The notes under the pieces: model-generated
What the model saw: only the letters and a program-made list of their open reading frames with translations
Told to the model about the DNA's origin: nothing
Databases searched by the model: none
Shown here: in pieces, positions 1 through 10,597 of the stretch
How the letters are laid out: each line of letters opens with the position of its first letter
Position numbering within the stretch: position 1 is the stretch's first letter
Program-made: the position numbers and the translations under genes
Source of the DNA: Helianthus annuus
Taxonomy: Eukaryota > Streptophyta > Magnoliopsida > Asterales > Asteraceae
Length of the DNA: 64,000 nt
Assembly: GCF_002127325.2 (NCBI RefSeq)
Contig: NC_035441.2
Location: 154,595,122 to 154,659,121, forward strand
Direction: 5' to 3'

Positions 1-1487
1 TGTATAAAAACAATAAAAGTTTGGGTTTTTTTTGTGTTTTGGGTTATTCAAGGCAGGTTGTTTGGGGTTTTGGCCGGGAAAAGTGGCCGAAAACCGACCC
101 ATATAAGGTTCGGGTTGGTCGAGTTTGGGTGGCTTTGGATTCGGGTTGGGTTGGGTTGGTTTAGGTAAAAATGGACAGTTCTAATTCTTTAGTTTACATG
201 AACTAGATTAGAATTTTCTCAAAAAGCAAACAACAAACTAAAAATGACTTTGTGGTTTGACTTTTAAGACTTTCAAACTTTAAAATCAATTTGTCGTTTC
301 TTGTCTTGAAAAAGAAAATTGGACAAATCCTAAAAGGTAAGGATCCGAATTGCACACCCTTTTAATTCCATTTGTTTTGTTTCAAAGGGGTAAAACCCAG
401 GAAGATATTGAATTGTTCGAGTTTTATGAAGAAAAAAAAAACATAATAGTTAGAAGAATATAGTTGAAAAGCTCAGTACGCATATGTCTCTGCCACAGAT
501 GATGCATCAATTGAGATCATGTTGTCACGCATGTCACGACAACAAATTTGTTAGAATAGATTGATCTTTTTGAAAGTTTTCATGATTTTTTTTACTTTTT
601 ATTAGTTTTATGTAAGTCTCACACTGGTTGTAAGTAGCGGAATTATCTATCATTTCAACTAAATAATAAGCAAATTGTCGCTCCCACAGCAATGCACGGG
701 TTCCCCACTATTACATCTAAAAGCCTTACGGTCATCATCTTCCCTGCCTCTACTTCTCTTCTTCATCAAAAAAGACTTCTCTTCAAAATCAAGTTGCAGA
801 AGTCGTTGGAGCCTGCCCTAAAAAGTTCAAATCTCGTTAGTTTTTTTTTTTTTTTCACTTTAGCTGTTCAAATCTCGTTAGTTTTTTTTCACTTTAACTG
901 TTCTACATGATACATTTTTGAAGGGTCCAACTATAACTGTTCTACATATATATCCTCAGACACGTTAATACCGTTTTAGACATATTTTTTTAACTTTTCT
1001 TTTTCTTTGCTATAATGAGTGTGGCGAATGTTTTTTTAGTTAGGTTTTTTTAACGAACACGCCAATACTCTTTTAAACATATTTTTTAACTTTTCTTTTT
1101 CTTTGCTATAACGAGCCCACCAAAACCGACCGAGTTTCTATCGTTTTCTTTTTCGTTTACCTTTTTTTACCTTTACTATTTACTATATTGGTTTACCTTT
1201 TCTTATTATTTTGATATTCAGAGCCGAGTTACAACGCAAATAGCATAACCCATTTAGATATCATTTTATTTAATTTTACAAATTTATCTATCAATTGTCA
1301 TGGTGTGCTGTACGTTCTAATTTCCAACCGCGTCCTTGCCAACGAACGGGCAACTACGACCCTAGTTTATAATCATATATCCGATCTCATAACTGACAAG
1401 AGTACTTTGTACTAATCTAAATATTATTAAAAGACTCCAATTAATGCCACATGGCGACATCTCATTCTCCCTAAAACTTCTCATCTA
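1..1487. other. AT-rich intergenic DNA, no gene seen
   Basis: No convincing coding region. Positions 1-175 are G-rich (repeats of gggttggg-type words) and end with taaaaatggacagttc, which looks like the edge of a non-autonomous DNA element cut by the window. A 37-bp direct repeat with a T-run lies at about 827-902, and a degenerate direct repeat of roughly 100 bp (both halves ending in ctttttctttgctataa) lies at 960-1115. A possible Helitron 3' end is noted separately near 1365. Confidence 0.5.
1335..1365 (+). mobile_element. Possible Helitron 3' end
   Basis: A short hairpin (ttgcc, loop, gggcaa) is followed about 8 nt later by CTAG and then T, the layout of plant Helitron 3' termini (hairpin, then CTRR, inserted before T). 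No 5' end was identified, so this is only a candidate terminus. Confidence 0.3.
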
Positions 1488-1743
1488 CTACCTCCGTCCC
1501 ATTAAAAGTGTCCTATTTTGAATTTTCAAAGTCTTTATTTATAAACTTTGACCTTAAATAATTTTGTTTGTGTTAGATAATACTTGATGAAAGTTATATG
1601 ATTTGAATGAGTTTTACAAGTGTTTTTATCGGGTTAATTTTCATCAAGTTTTATAAACACAAAAAATATATAATTAAAGTCAAAGTTTATAAATAAAGAC
1701 TTTGAAAATTTAAACTATGACACTTTTAGTGGGACGGAGGGAG
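1488..1743. mobile_element. Stowaway-type MITE
   Basis: A 256-bp element whose left end ctacctccgtccc pairs with the right end gggacggagggag. This is the Stowaway (Tc1/mariner) terminal motif CTCCCTCCGTCCC, and it is flanked by TA on both sides (1486-1487 and 1744-1745). Most of the element folds back on itself: the tttgaaaatt and caaagtttataaataaag arms pair. It has no coding capacity. Confidence 0.9.
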
Positions 1744-2026
1744 TAATATTTATCATGTTTAGTAATCTTTTTCATTATTTTAATAAAATCTCATAATAAC
1801 GTTATCCAGATTTATATTATCATATTTGAAATTATTTAATTAACCATAATACTATTTCAATAAGTGAATTTATCTGGATTAATTCAATAGGTGCCTTTAT
1901 ATGTGGTATATGTATATTCAATGTGTGTCTTTATATGTGTTTGTATTTTAGCTATTGTTTGTATTTTAGTTACTTTTAAGAAATGAAATTACAAAAAGGT
2001 TATTGATTTAATAAATATTAATAATA

Positions 2027-3468
2027 GGGTTAGGATATAATAGGAAGTTTATTTGGCTAAGAAAGCTAGGAAGTAATCTTGGCCATCCATCTATTTAATC
2101 AAGGGCTAAGATTCGAAAACCCAGTTGCGTAAAACGCAATGGAAAAAAACTCAGTTGCGTAAAACGCAATGGAAAAAAAACCTAAAAAATGACATTTTTC
2201 TAAAACGCAATGCACCAAAAACACAAATAAATGTCTTATTTGTAAAACGCAATGGCCAGAAAACACAAAGAAATGTCTTATTTGTAAAACGTAATAGCCT
2301 AAAAACACAAAAGAAAGTGTACTTTCTAAAACGCAATGGACTGAAAACACATAAAAATGCGTTTTACCTAAAACGCAATGCACCAACAACATAAAGAAAT
2401 GTCTTATTTCTAAAACGCAATGGCCATAAAACACTTAAAAATGTCTTTTTTCTAAAATGCAATGGACTGAAAAAGCATAAAAATGTGTTTTACCTAAAAC
2501 GCAATAATTAAAAAAACTTCAAAAATGTGTTTATCTAAAACGCAATAGCCAAAAAACACATAAAAATGTCTTATTTCTAAAACGCAATGGCCTAAAAACA
2601 CAAAAGAAAGTGTATTTTCTAAAACGCAATGGACTGAAAAAAAAATAAAAATGTGTTTACCTAAAACGCAATGAACTAAAAACACTTCAAAATGTGTTTT
2701 TTCTAAAACGCAATGGCCAGAAAACACATAAAACTCTCTTATTTCTAAAACGCAATGGACACAAGCTGACCTGTCTGTGAATTTGTCTGAACCAGAGAGT
2801 AGCAAATCAAAAACTGTCTACGAATTACTGTCTTCGAAATGAGGCAATTTCTGGAAAATTAAATTTTCTGATGCATTTTTATTAAAACAATTTCTGGACA
2901 CAGCTCAACCCCAGCCAGGAGCTCTGCCCCTTGACCCCGCCAGGGGCTGGCGCCCCTTAGACCCTGCTACCAGGGGCGCTGCCCCTGGACCCTCGCCAAG
3001 ATCGTAAAACGCAATGACTCAATTCAAAAACCCAGATCGTAAAATATGCAATTCAAAAAAATCTTACATAGATCGAAGCCGATTTCTTCACCGATTGACG
3101 AAATTTGAATGTTAGAAAAACTTATCAGCGATCGAATCGAACAAATCGAGTGAAATCACAGGGAAAAAACGAGATTTTATATGAAATTAAACTGGGTTTC
3201 TTCAAAAAAGCTGAAGAACACGTTGATCGGGTGTTTGGATCATTGATTGGTGATGAAAATCGCACTATAATGTAGTGATTATTAAGATAGAAAGTGAAGA
3301 AATGGTTGAAGATGGTGGGTTTTGAAGTTACTGAGGAGAAGAAGGAAGAAGAAAGGATGTGATTGACTAAAATACCCTTCCTCTTTATTTTAAATTTTGC
3401 CACATGTCATAATCTTATTGCTTCCTATCCTTCCTAGCCAAAATAAACTTCCTATTTGATCCTTGCCC
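2027..3468. mobile_element. Mutator-like non-autonomous element with tandem repeats
   Basis: Terminal inverted repeats of about 50 bp start GGG and include taggaagtttatttggcta at the left and its complement at the right. The element is flanked by a perfect 10-bp direct repeat attaataata (2017-2026 and 3469-3478). Long inverted repeats plus a 9-11-bp duplication indicate the Mutator superfamily. The interior holds the aaaacgcaatg repeat array (2125-2755) and a GC-rich stretch (2900-2995) with repeated ggggc/gcccc words. No transposase is visible; the small open frames on both strands follow from the repeat composition. Confidence 0.85.
2125..2755. repeat. Tandem array based on aaaacgcaatg
   Basis: The word taaaacgcaatg recurs at least 14 times at intervals of roughly 24 to 62 bp, separated by A-rich spacers such as ccagaaaacacaaagaaatg. 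Units are degenerate and differ in spacing. The array lies wholly inside the Mutator-like element and opens frames on both strands that are not genes. Single aaaacgcaatg words reappear near 3005, so the array once extended further. Confidence 0.9.
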
Positions 3469-3749
3469 ATTAATAATATACTTATATCCTGTAATATATT
3501 AATTTAAAATCCTATTTTTAATAAACGATTCTAAAACATTTCACATATCAACACCATACATCTCTAAAGAAAGCTTTTAATCAAAATTAATTTTCGTTAC
3601 TTTTTAAATTGGTTCGATCTCTAAAGAAAGCTTTTAATCAAAGTTAACTTTCGTTACTTTTTAAATTGGTTCGATGTCTTGTAACGATAACATTTTTTTA
3701 TTTTATAATCATTACATTAATATTCACTCTTATTTCAACTAAATCTTTA

Positions 3750-3975
3750 GAGTTAATTACATATTTAGTCCCTGTGGTTTTCACAAAATAACATACTTAG
3801 GTACTAATAGTTTAAAATCACCTTCTAGGGTATTAACTTTTCATTTTGTAACGTTTGGAGGTATTAACTTCTAGGGTACTAACATAGTTAGTCACCGTGG
3901 TTTGCACAAAATAACATATTTAGGTACTAATAGGATGCGATTTTAAACCTATAAATAAAGTTAATACCTCCAAAC
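3750..3975. mobile_element. MITE, left part, split by the gag-only LTR element
   Basis: Starts gagttaattac and carries the 'tttagtccctgtggttt' and 'aaaataacatacttaggtac' words of the MITE at 27931-28258. Its left flank aaatcttta (3741-3749) recurs exactly at 17541-17549, beyond the right part at 17439-17540. The two parts sum to 328 bp, the length of the intact copy. The LTR element at 3976-17438 therefore inserted inside it. Confidence 0.9.
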
Positions 3976-6329
3976 TGTAACAACCCGCACCTTCGTGCGT
4001 TGTTACTACTCGATACACTCGTTACGCCTAGCACCAGAGATTCAGATCATAATGTAACTATATCAGATATATCGCTAAATCGAAGTATAATCGAATAATT
4101 ACGCATATTCTATCGCTATTACAAACCTATTTTCGTAAATTATAACACTCACGATGATGTTGAGTGAGGGCTTAATCTACCCTCCTCGATAACCATGAGG
4201 TGTCAAAACGTAAACAACCAACGCTAACAAGGACTATCGGGTGAGTACCATGCCTCCAGCCGTCATGACGATGATGGCAATACGAGCAAGTAGGATCCCG
4301 ATAATCATTGTGGCACATCACATCGAAGAACGCACTCGAAGGCACGCGTAACTCGATCATCGCACCGAATATTGGTTATATAGATACGTATATACGGCCC
4401 TTTTGTGATTAATTATAATAAATAATTAAATAATTATATAAATATATGAAAATATGGCCCAAACAGTCGAAATCGCACCAAAAACGAGGATCAAGGGCTT
4501 CCGTACGGACGGGCCAGCCAAACGGCTGGGCCAGTCAATCGGACGGGCCAGCCGATCGGCTGGGCCGCCCGATCGAACAGAACAACCAACCGGCTGGACC
4601 ACCCAATCGAACGGGCCAGCCGATTGGCTGGGCCGTCCGAACAGGCCAGTCGATCAGTTGGGCCAACCGATCCGGCCCACCCTTTCCTCCTTTTCCCTCC
4701 TTCCTTGCCTATAAATACCCCTCTTCACCCCCAAACACTTGTTGTTGCTGCTACTCGACCAAGACGTTCCAGCCCCATAATCTGTCGATTTCTCGCGATT
4801 CTTGTAAGTTTTTAACTCAAATCTTGTACTTTCTTGATCTATAAGCATTTCTCCCCCTTTCTACCTTTCAAATCTCGACTTTTAACCGTGCAATCAACGG
4901 ATTTGGAGTGTTCTAGGGTGATGTCACCATGGAGTTCTTCAATGGCGATGTCATCCGATGAAGAACAACTCAGATCCAAATGGTTTCCATACGATTATAC
5001 GTAAATCTCGTCCAAATCAATGTTTTCTAATCAAGAAGCCATGGATTTGAGATGTTCCAGAGTGATGTCATCACGAAATTCTTATGAACTTCAAGTGTTG
5101 GCCTCATTCCACCAAGAACAACTCAGAACCAAGGGACTTCCCAAGAATAATCAAGGTTTTTCACATCAGATCTATACACAAAAACGGTAGAAACAGAGCT
5201 TAGACCGACCCTCTACTCATTCTTAGTGTCGTGTTGGTCAGGGATCTGATTCCTACCGAAGAGACGACCAATTTCGGGTTAAACACGAAAAAACCGCCAA
5301 GAACGGCCAGTTCTGATGAAACGGGGTGATTCCCGGCCGTTAGAACAGGTCGGAATTGATGGAATTTCAGTTGTTCAACACGTCACAACAACGTCTCGAC
5401 CAAAACTACCGAAAAACACGCGAAAATCGTCGAAAAACAGCTGGACAGGCTGGCCGATCGAGCGGCCCAGCCGATCGGCTGGACCAGCCGATCGAACGGC
5501 CCACTCGATCGAGCAGCCCACTCGATCGAGCGGTCCATCCGAATGGACCAGTTTCAATCCATTTTTTCGTCCAATTTCACGTAATTCGATACCGTTTAAC
5601 GCGTAACCCAATACTCATATAATTAGTCTGAAATCAGGGCATTCTCAGGCACCATTCCGTCAATCCAACCGAATACACACTGTGAGTATACTTGACCCCT
5701 TTTTATCGAATTTTGGGTGTAACATACGTTCCTTATAAATCGAACTTATCAAACGAATGATTCAATTGGACAATTTATCACTTGCGAATAACTGATGGCA
5801 TAGATATACGTGATGCTAGTTGAATGTATGCTAAGACTTATACTCTTGACGTCCCACCACGACTAGTATAGTACTATTGCGCCCGACGTGGTCTAGTTAT
5901 GCCATTGAAGAGTCGAGCATCGAGGACTTAGCTGGTAGTATCAGTTTTGTGAGTATATATGTCGTGTATTACGTTTATGCATGTGGGAATTCGCAGCACT
6001 TTTAATCTATTATACTATTACATATCAAACATGTATACTCGCCGATACTTTTGTATTGACAATATTTTAACGTATCTTGCAGGTTTAGTCGAAGTCTACA
6101 TCAAATCAAGCTAGGAAGTCTAGAAACTCACCTAAAATCTAGGTTGTCGGACTTGAATTGTTCGAGAGGACAAGAAATCTATGATAACTTATGTGATTGT
6201 ATAGTTTGTTAGTATGGGATGACAAATGTAATGAATATTATCGCAATATAGTTGTTATGGATTCTCTTGAGCAATCTGATTCGCCTAGTGCCGCGCCCTG
6301 ATGATTCCGCAATCGGTTGGGGTGTGACA
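3976..6329 (+). repeat. 5' LTR of the gag-only element
   Basis: 2354 bp, starting TGTAACAACCC and ending GGTGTGACA. A TATA box (tataaata, 4710-4717) is preceded by a cluster of short palindromes built on CCAGCCGATCGGCTGG (4495-4680); a second cluster lies at about 5445-5535. Several short frames cross these clusters, but they are by-products of the repeats. Confidence 0.9.
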
Positions 6330-6332
6330 GAT

Positions 6333-6344
6333 TGGTATCAGAGC
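6333..6344 (+). other. Primer-binding site (tRNA-iMet type)
   Basis: TGGTATCAGAGC lies 3 nt after the 5' LTR. It is complementary to the 3' end of plant initiator methionine tRNA, the usual primer of Ty3/gypsy and Ty1/copia elements in plants. Confidence 0.9.
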
Positions 6345-7417
6345 CATAACTATAGGGAATTAGGCAAGACTCGACCTAGTCCGGGTCGATGTCTTAGAAG
6401 TTGACCTAGTCTATTGTCTAAGCACCCATAGGCTGACTCGTACGAACCCGGTAGGGTTTGTATTGCGCCTACCTGATGCTTTCGATCGAAATTGCTAAGT
6501 CTACAACTTTGTGTGAACCCCGCATACTACAACTTCACACGAAGAAGCCTTTCCTAAGGCTGGAATACTACTTAGCCTTTCCTAAGGCGGACATAATACA
6601 CATGTTTTCGAAAATACTCGCATCTCACAACCAAGCGATCCAGTCGAGACCAGGTGTGAAAACCAGTAACTCTCGATAGGATTGCTCACTCAGCGCATTA
6701 TTCTAGCACGAGAATCTTTCGTTGAGTTAGGAATGACATCCATACCTCGACGAAAGCCTCCATTTCGAAATTCTAGTGGAGCTCTCGGATTTATTCGATG
6801 AGCATAACCACAAATTGGAAACGAAACTGTTAAGTCAGGGGTGAAACCCGTACCTTAATGAACCGTTCCACTCCCTAAAATATTTTTCAAAAGCTCTCAC
6901 CAGGGACTCGACCATCACGATGACTCGAGCCACGCAATAACTAGGAGGACGAATGCCATGAGCTGCGTCCCAGCGGAAGCATAAGTCTCCAAAGTCAACG
7001 TGCGTGCACGAATTCGTTGGGTGTGATTGGGTTACCTTGGGTAGTCGACGCCTAAACACCCGAGGCACTCCGAGTACCTTAATAAGCCTATGACTCGCCG
7101 GATTTATACGATTTGATGAACTTAGTTATGTTTATGTGTTTAATTGCGATTATCCATTTCCGCTCCCTGTTTTACAAAACACACGACTCGCACAGCCATC
7201 GCAATCCAAAACAAGGACCGAATATTCGCAACAAAACTAATGTCTAAATTGCCCGATTCCTCTCGCATACTCTCTCTCTCTCAACGCGTCCTCGCGCATT
7301 CTAAACCATAACATACGTGTGTAGGTATAAACTACAGTTATCTATATCTAAGTACAAACCAAATTATGATGTAAGAGTCTAGGAAGTTTCGTGTCTCCTA
7401 TGTGGCTCCTATGTGAA

Positions 7418-7469
<52 letters not shown>

Positions 7470-7558
7470 CACATTACAAGTTTCGATCGCACTCAATCGC
7501 ATCGTAAACTCAAAATCATTATGATCGAATCTCATTCCCAATCTCCCTCTCTGTCTAG
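6345..7558. other. Leader of the gag-only element, no gene seen
   Basis: Untranslated leader between the primer-binding site and gag. It contains a (TA)n microsatellite at about 7422-7468. Open frames in it (for example on the minus strand at 6835-7068) show no recognisable domain. Confidence 0.6.
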
Positions 7559-8698
7559 ATGCCTTCCAACAACTCTATCTCGAGACGAATAGCTAGGAGA
7601 AGAGCCAAACGACGCGCCGATAAGAGGATTGCCTCGCTCGTGACCAAGGAAGTGGTCAAGCTCATTCCTCGAATTGTCACTCAAGTGCACTCTCTCGGCA
7701 ACGCTCGAGACGCGAAGGACTCCAAGACGAAAGAGCCGCAATCTACTTTCCTCTACAAACACTTCAAAGCTTGTGACCCGATGGAATACACAGGTGAAGG
7801 AGGTGTGACCCAACTGCTCCAGTGGTTTGATTCGATCGAAGTCACCCTTCGACAAAGTGGGTGTCCCGATAGTTTTTGTACTACTTGTGCCACCGGAGTA
7901 TTTCAAGCACGAGCACTCGAATGGTGGACCGCCGAACGCAACAAACGTGGGATCTCCGCAGCTTACGCCCTCTCATGGGACGAGCTGAAGGAACTCATGA
8001 AGGAAGAATATTGTCCTCCTCACGAAGTTCAGAAACTAGAAAACGAATTTTGGGATGTCAAGCAAACCGAAGGCGACAATGTTGGCTATACAACAAGGTT
8101 CAAGCAGCTTAGTGCAATCTGCCCAAGCCAAGTTGACACTCCAAGGAAAGCCATCGCAAAATACATTCGCGGCTTGCCCGAGTGTGTGGGTGATTTTGTC
8201 GAAGCTGCAAGACCTGCTACCATCGAAGAAGCCTACCGTTTAGCTGCAGAAATCAACAGCAAACGAGTCTTGGATGGGTCCTTTTCCAAGAAGCCTGTCA
8301 AACAAGCTCATCAAGCAATCATCATCAACTCATCCGACGATTCCTCTGGAGAATCGGTCGATGGTTCATCTGACAGCTCCTCTGAAAGTTCTTCTAAGGG
8401 CTGCTCCGACAATGTCTTTGTCAAATCATCAGGCGAATCCGACAACGACACTGCATCTACTCAGGAAGCTCAACCTAGCCGCAAACGAAAGACCGTGAGC
8501 CCAGACTCTTCAACAACTGGACTGCCGCAACCCGAACCTCTCCGAGCAGTCCCAGTGCAACCGAAACGTGCTTACAATGGGCCTCATCCCCTGTGTTTCA
8601 CATGCACGTATCATCACCCGCTAGAAGCAAATTGTCGCTATTGCACAAATTGCAACTGGTATGGTCATCATACGTCGCACTGCCGCGCAGGGCCGTAA
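7559..8698 (+). CDS. gag: Retrotransposon Gag polyprotein (gag-only element)
   Basis: 379 codons, uninterrupted. The protein has a basic, Arg-rich N-terminus (about residues 8-40), then a Ty3 Gag capsid-like core (about 65-245) with the usual aromatic pattern (ALEWWTAER, TRFKQL, KYIRGLP), then a Ser/Asp-rich linker (about 260-310) and a C-terminal CCHC zinc knuckle (C-x2-C-x4-H-x4-C, about 362-375, read from CTNCNWYGHH). Gag packages element RNA into particles; here no pol follows, so particle maturation and reverse transcription would depend on an autonomous relative. Start: first ATG after the leader. An intact gag frame beside missing enzymes suggests selection on gag or a recent insertion; the sequence alone cannot say which. 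Confidence 0.88.
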   Translation: MPSNNSISRRIARRRAKRRADKRIASLVTKEVVKLIPRIVTQVHSLGNARDAKDSKTKEPQSTFLYKHFKACDPMEYTGEGGVTQLLQWFDSIEVTLRQSGCPDSFCTTCATGVFQARALEWWTAERNKRGISAAYALSWDELKELMKEEYCPPHEVQKLENEFWDVKQTEGDNVGYTTRFKQLSAICPSQVDTPRKAIAKYIRGLPECVGDFVEAARPATIEEAYRLAAEINSKRVLDGSFSKKPVKQAHQAIIINSSDDSSGESVDGSSDSSSESSSKGCSDNVFVKSSGESDNDTASTQEAQPSRKRKTVSPDSSTTGLPQPEPLRAVPVQPKRAYNGPHPLCFTCTYHHPLEANCRYCTNCNWYGHHTSHCRAGP

Positions 8699-10592
8699 CT
8701 TTGAAAGAAGTCAGCAACAACCGCAGTCTCCGCAGGTGTCCTCCACAGCAACGTTATTTTGATTCTAATGTTGTTGTAATAATACGACTTATCGCTATCG
8801 TTTTCTTTCATGTGTGGAATTTACTTCATCTATCGTCGCATGTGGATTCTATTTCTCTTATACTCGAGCACCACCTAAACGCTAGCACTATGTACTATAT
8901 AACGTATTTTACCCTTACAACACTTTTAGAACGAGGTACGATAGACGTGCAAGGAACAACTAATCACGGGTGCACATGGGATTATCTTGGTCAGTGCACG
9001 GAGGTCGTAGTGAAATTCTAATGGTGCCATAACGTTTAAAAGCATGGTCAATGGTCTTGGCCATGTCAACGAAGTGTGACACCAAGGCACGGGGCATAAG
9101 TAGTAGGGGTAATGCCAGGTGTGCCTTACCATACTACCGAAGTTTCGTGAAGAAAGTGCCATGTGAAGTTGGACGTTATTAGACCTATTACATATTTATG
9201 GTTATTTTCGACACTCTACAATCGGTCGCAAGGCGTAACGAAACTAAATCGCATCACTGCGAGACTTCTCGTAAGTCTGCGTACGCGACACAATTGCCAC
9301 ATCGATGGACTTAGGAAAGTTCACCCCGAAGAGCAATTGGAGCAACGCAAGACTGGCCGTAAGCCTAGAACGCAACTCAAATCGTAGTTTTGCTGGATCT
9401 ATCTCGTAATCAAAATCACTCGATATGTGGCTCGAAATCGCAATCGCATCATGTGTTATCTCGCAATCTCTAACGCTGGTAATTGACTATTGTGTGAACC
9501 TCTATCATTTGGTGTGGATCGCTTATTGTGGGTCGCTAGACGAGTATCGAAAATCACTCGCCGCCTTTCACTTTAACGCATTTCGCACCTATTTCATCAT
9601 ACTCTTATTTCGTGTCACTATCACACATCGATACTCGTGTTGTCTGTGTTAGGTTAGCATGCATGACCTCGTTTTATGAGACAAAACTAATGGAGTCGAA
9701 ACATGGTGGTGTTTTAACCCTATTAGCAGACTTTCGTGGGAAAAGGCCATGTGGGCTACCATTAGTTACTGTTTGTGGTGTATTCAACTCAATCGAATCG
9801 CATATCGCTCGCAACGCAACGATCAATACTTATCATCTATCAGGGTCTATTGCTTACCAATATTCGAGTATCACTTGGAAGTCATCGCAGGTTGTGTAGT
9901 ATTAGGGTACATGACATCGCTTCACGAGATGAAACTAATATGGAAACGTGGCGTTTGCCGTATTAGCAACTCTCGTGGGAACATGCCATGTGGGTTTTGT
10001 GTGAAATCAAATCGAAATCGCATCTAGTCGAATCAAAAATCGCGTCATTCGCTATCGCTTATCAATCGTCATCTAACCCTGTGTGCCATATCAATGTTTC
10101 GTATGATCGAACTACTCGCACTCGCTATCAACGCTTTGTCAGTATCCAATTCGCTTCAATTCAAGACTCGGTCTAACATCCTATCGCTTGTACCAAGGGA
10201 TCGAAATTCTATCCGTGTCTTATCGGCACGCGTGACACCGCCTCACGAAACAGAGGTAATATGGGTAAAACATGGTGGATACGCCGCTGGTACTTCCTAT
10301 ATATAAGTGTTTTAATCATATTAATGAACTTTCGTGGGAAAGTGCCACGTGGGGCCCGATGTAAATTATTTTTCCATAGTATTAAAGAAAACCAATATTT
10401 ATAAAATTTTATTAAAAACCGTTGGACAAGTGAAATTTCCTTACAACATGGAGAAAACATCGAATCAGTTTAAGCTCCATGCCCAATGGGAGTTTCATAA
10501 GTCCAGTATTTCCTTAAAACTTTTGCAATGACAGAAAGGAATCTTCCCAAGAACGATGGTTCGACAATCGAGTTTCAGCTCGAACCCACGTT
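8699..10592. other. Non-coding internal region of the gag-only element with degenerate repeats
   Basis: No pol motifs in any frame. A degenerate module (catggtgg..., attagc/attaat, then ctttcgtgggaaa.tgccatgtggg) recurs at about 9140, 9700-9760, 9945-9995 and 10265-10355. The last copy contains a 39-bp block at 10268-10306 that is also found inside the solo LTR at 13582-13620. This may be eroded LTR-derived sequence. Confidence 0.55.
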
Positions 10593-10597
10593 GCAGG

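Noticed and set aside
120..175. gggttgggttggg run as an interstitial telomere
   Set aside because: The plant telomere unit TTTAGGG does not repeat here; it is more like a G-rich element end.
2099..2805. Open frames on both strands with repeated Cys/His or Lys/Asn patterns
   Set aside because: They are translations of the aaaacgcaatg tandem array; the pattern follows the repeat, not a protein family.
4446..4844. Overlapping frames rich in Gly/Pro/Arg, again at 15024-15466 and 5316-5622
   Set aside because: They lie in the LTR palindrome clusters, are open on both strands, and have no domain.
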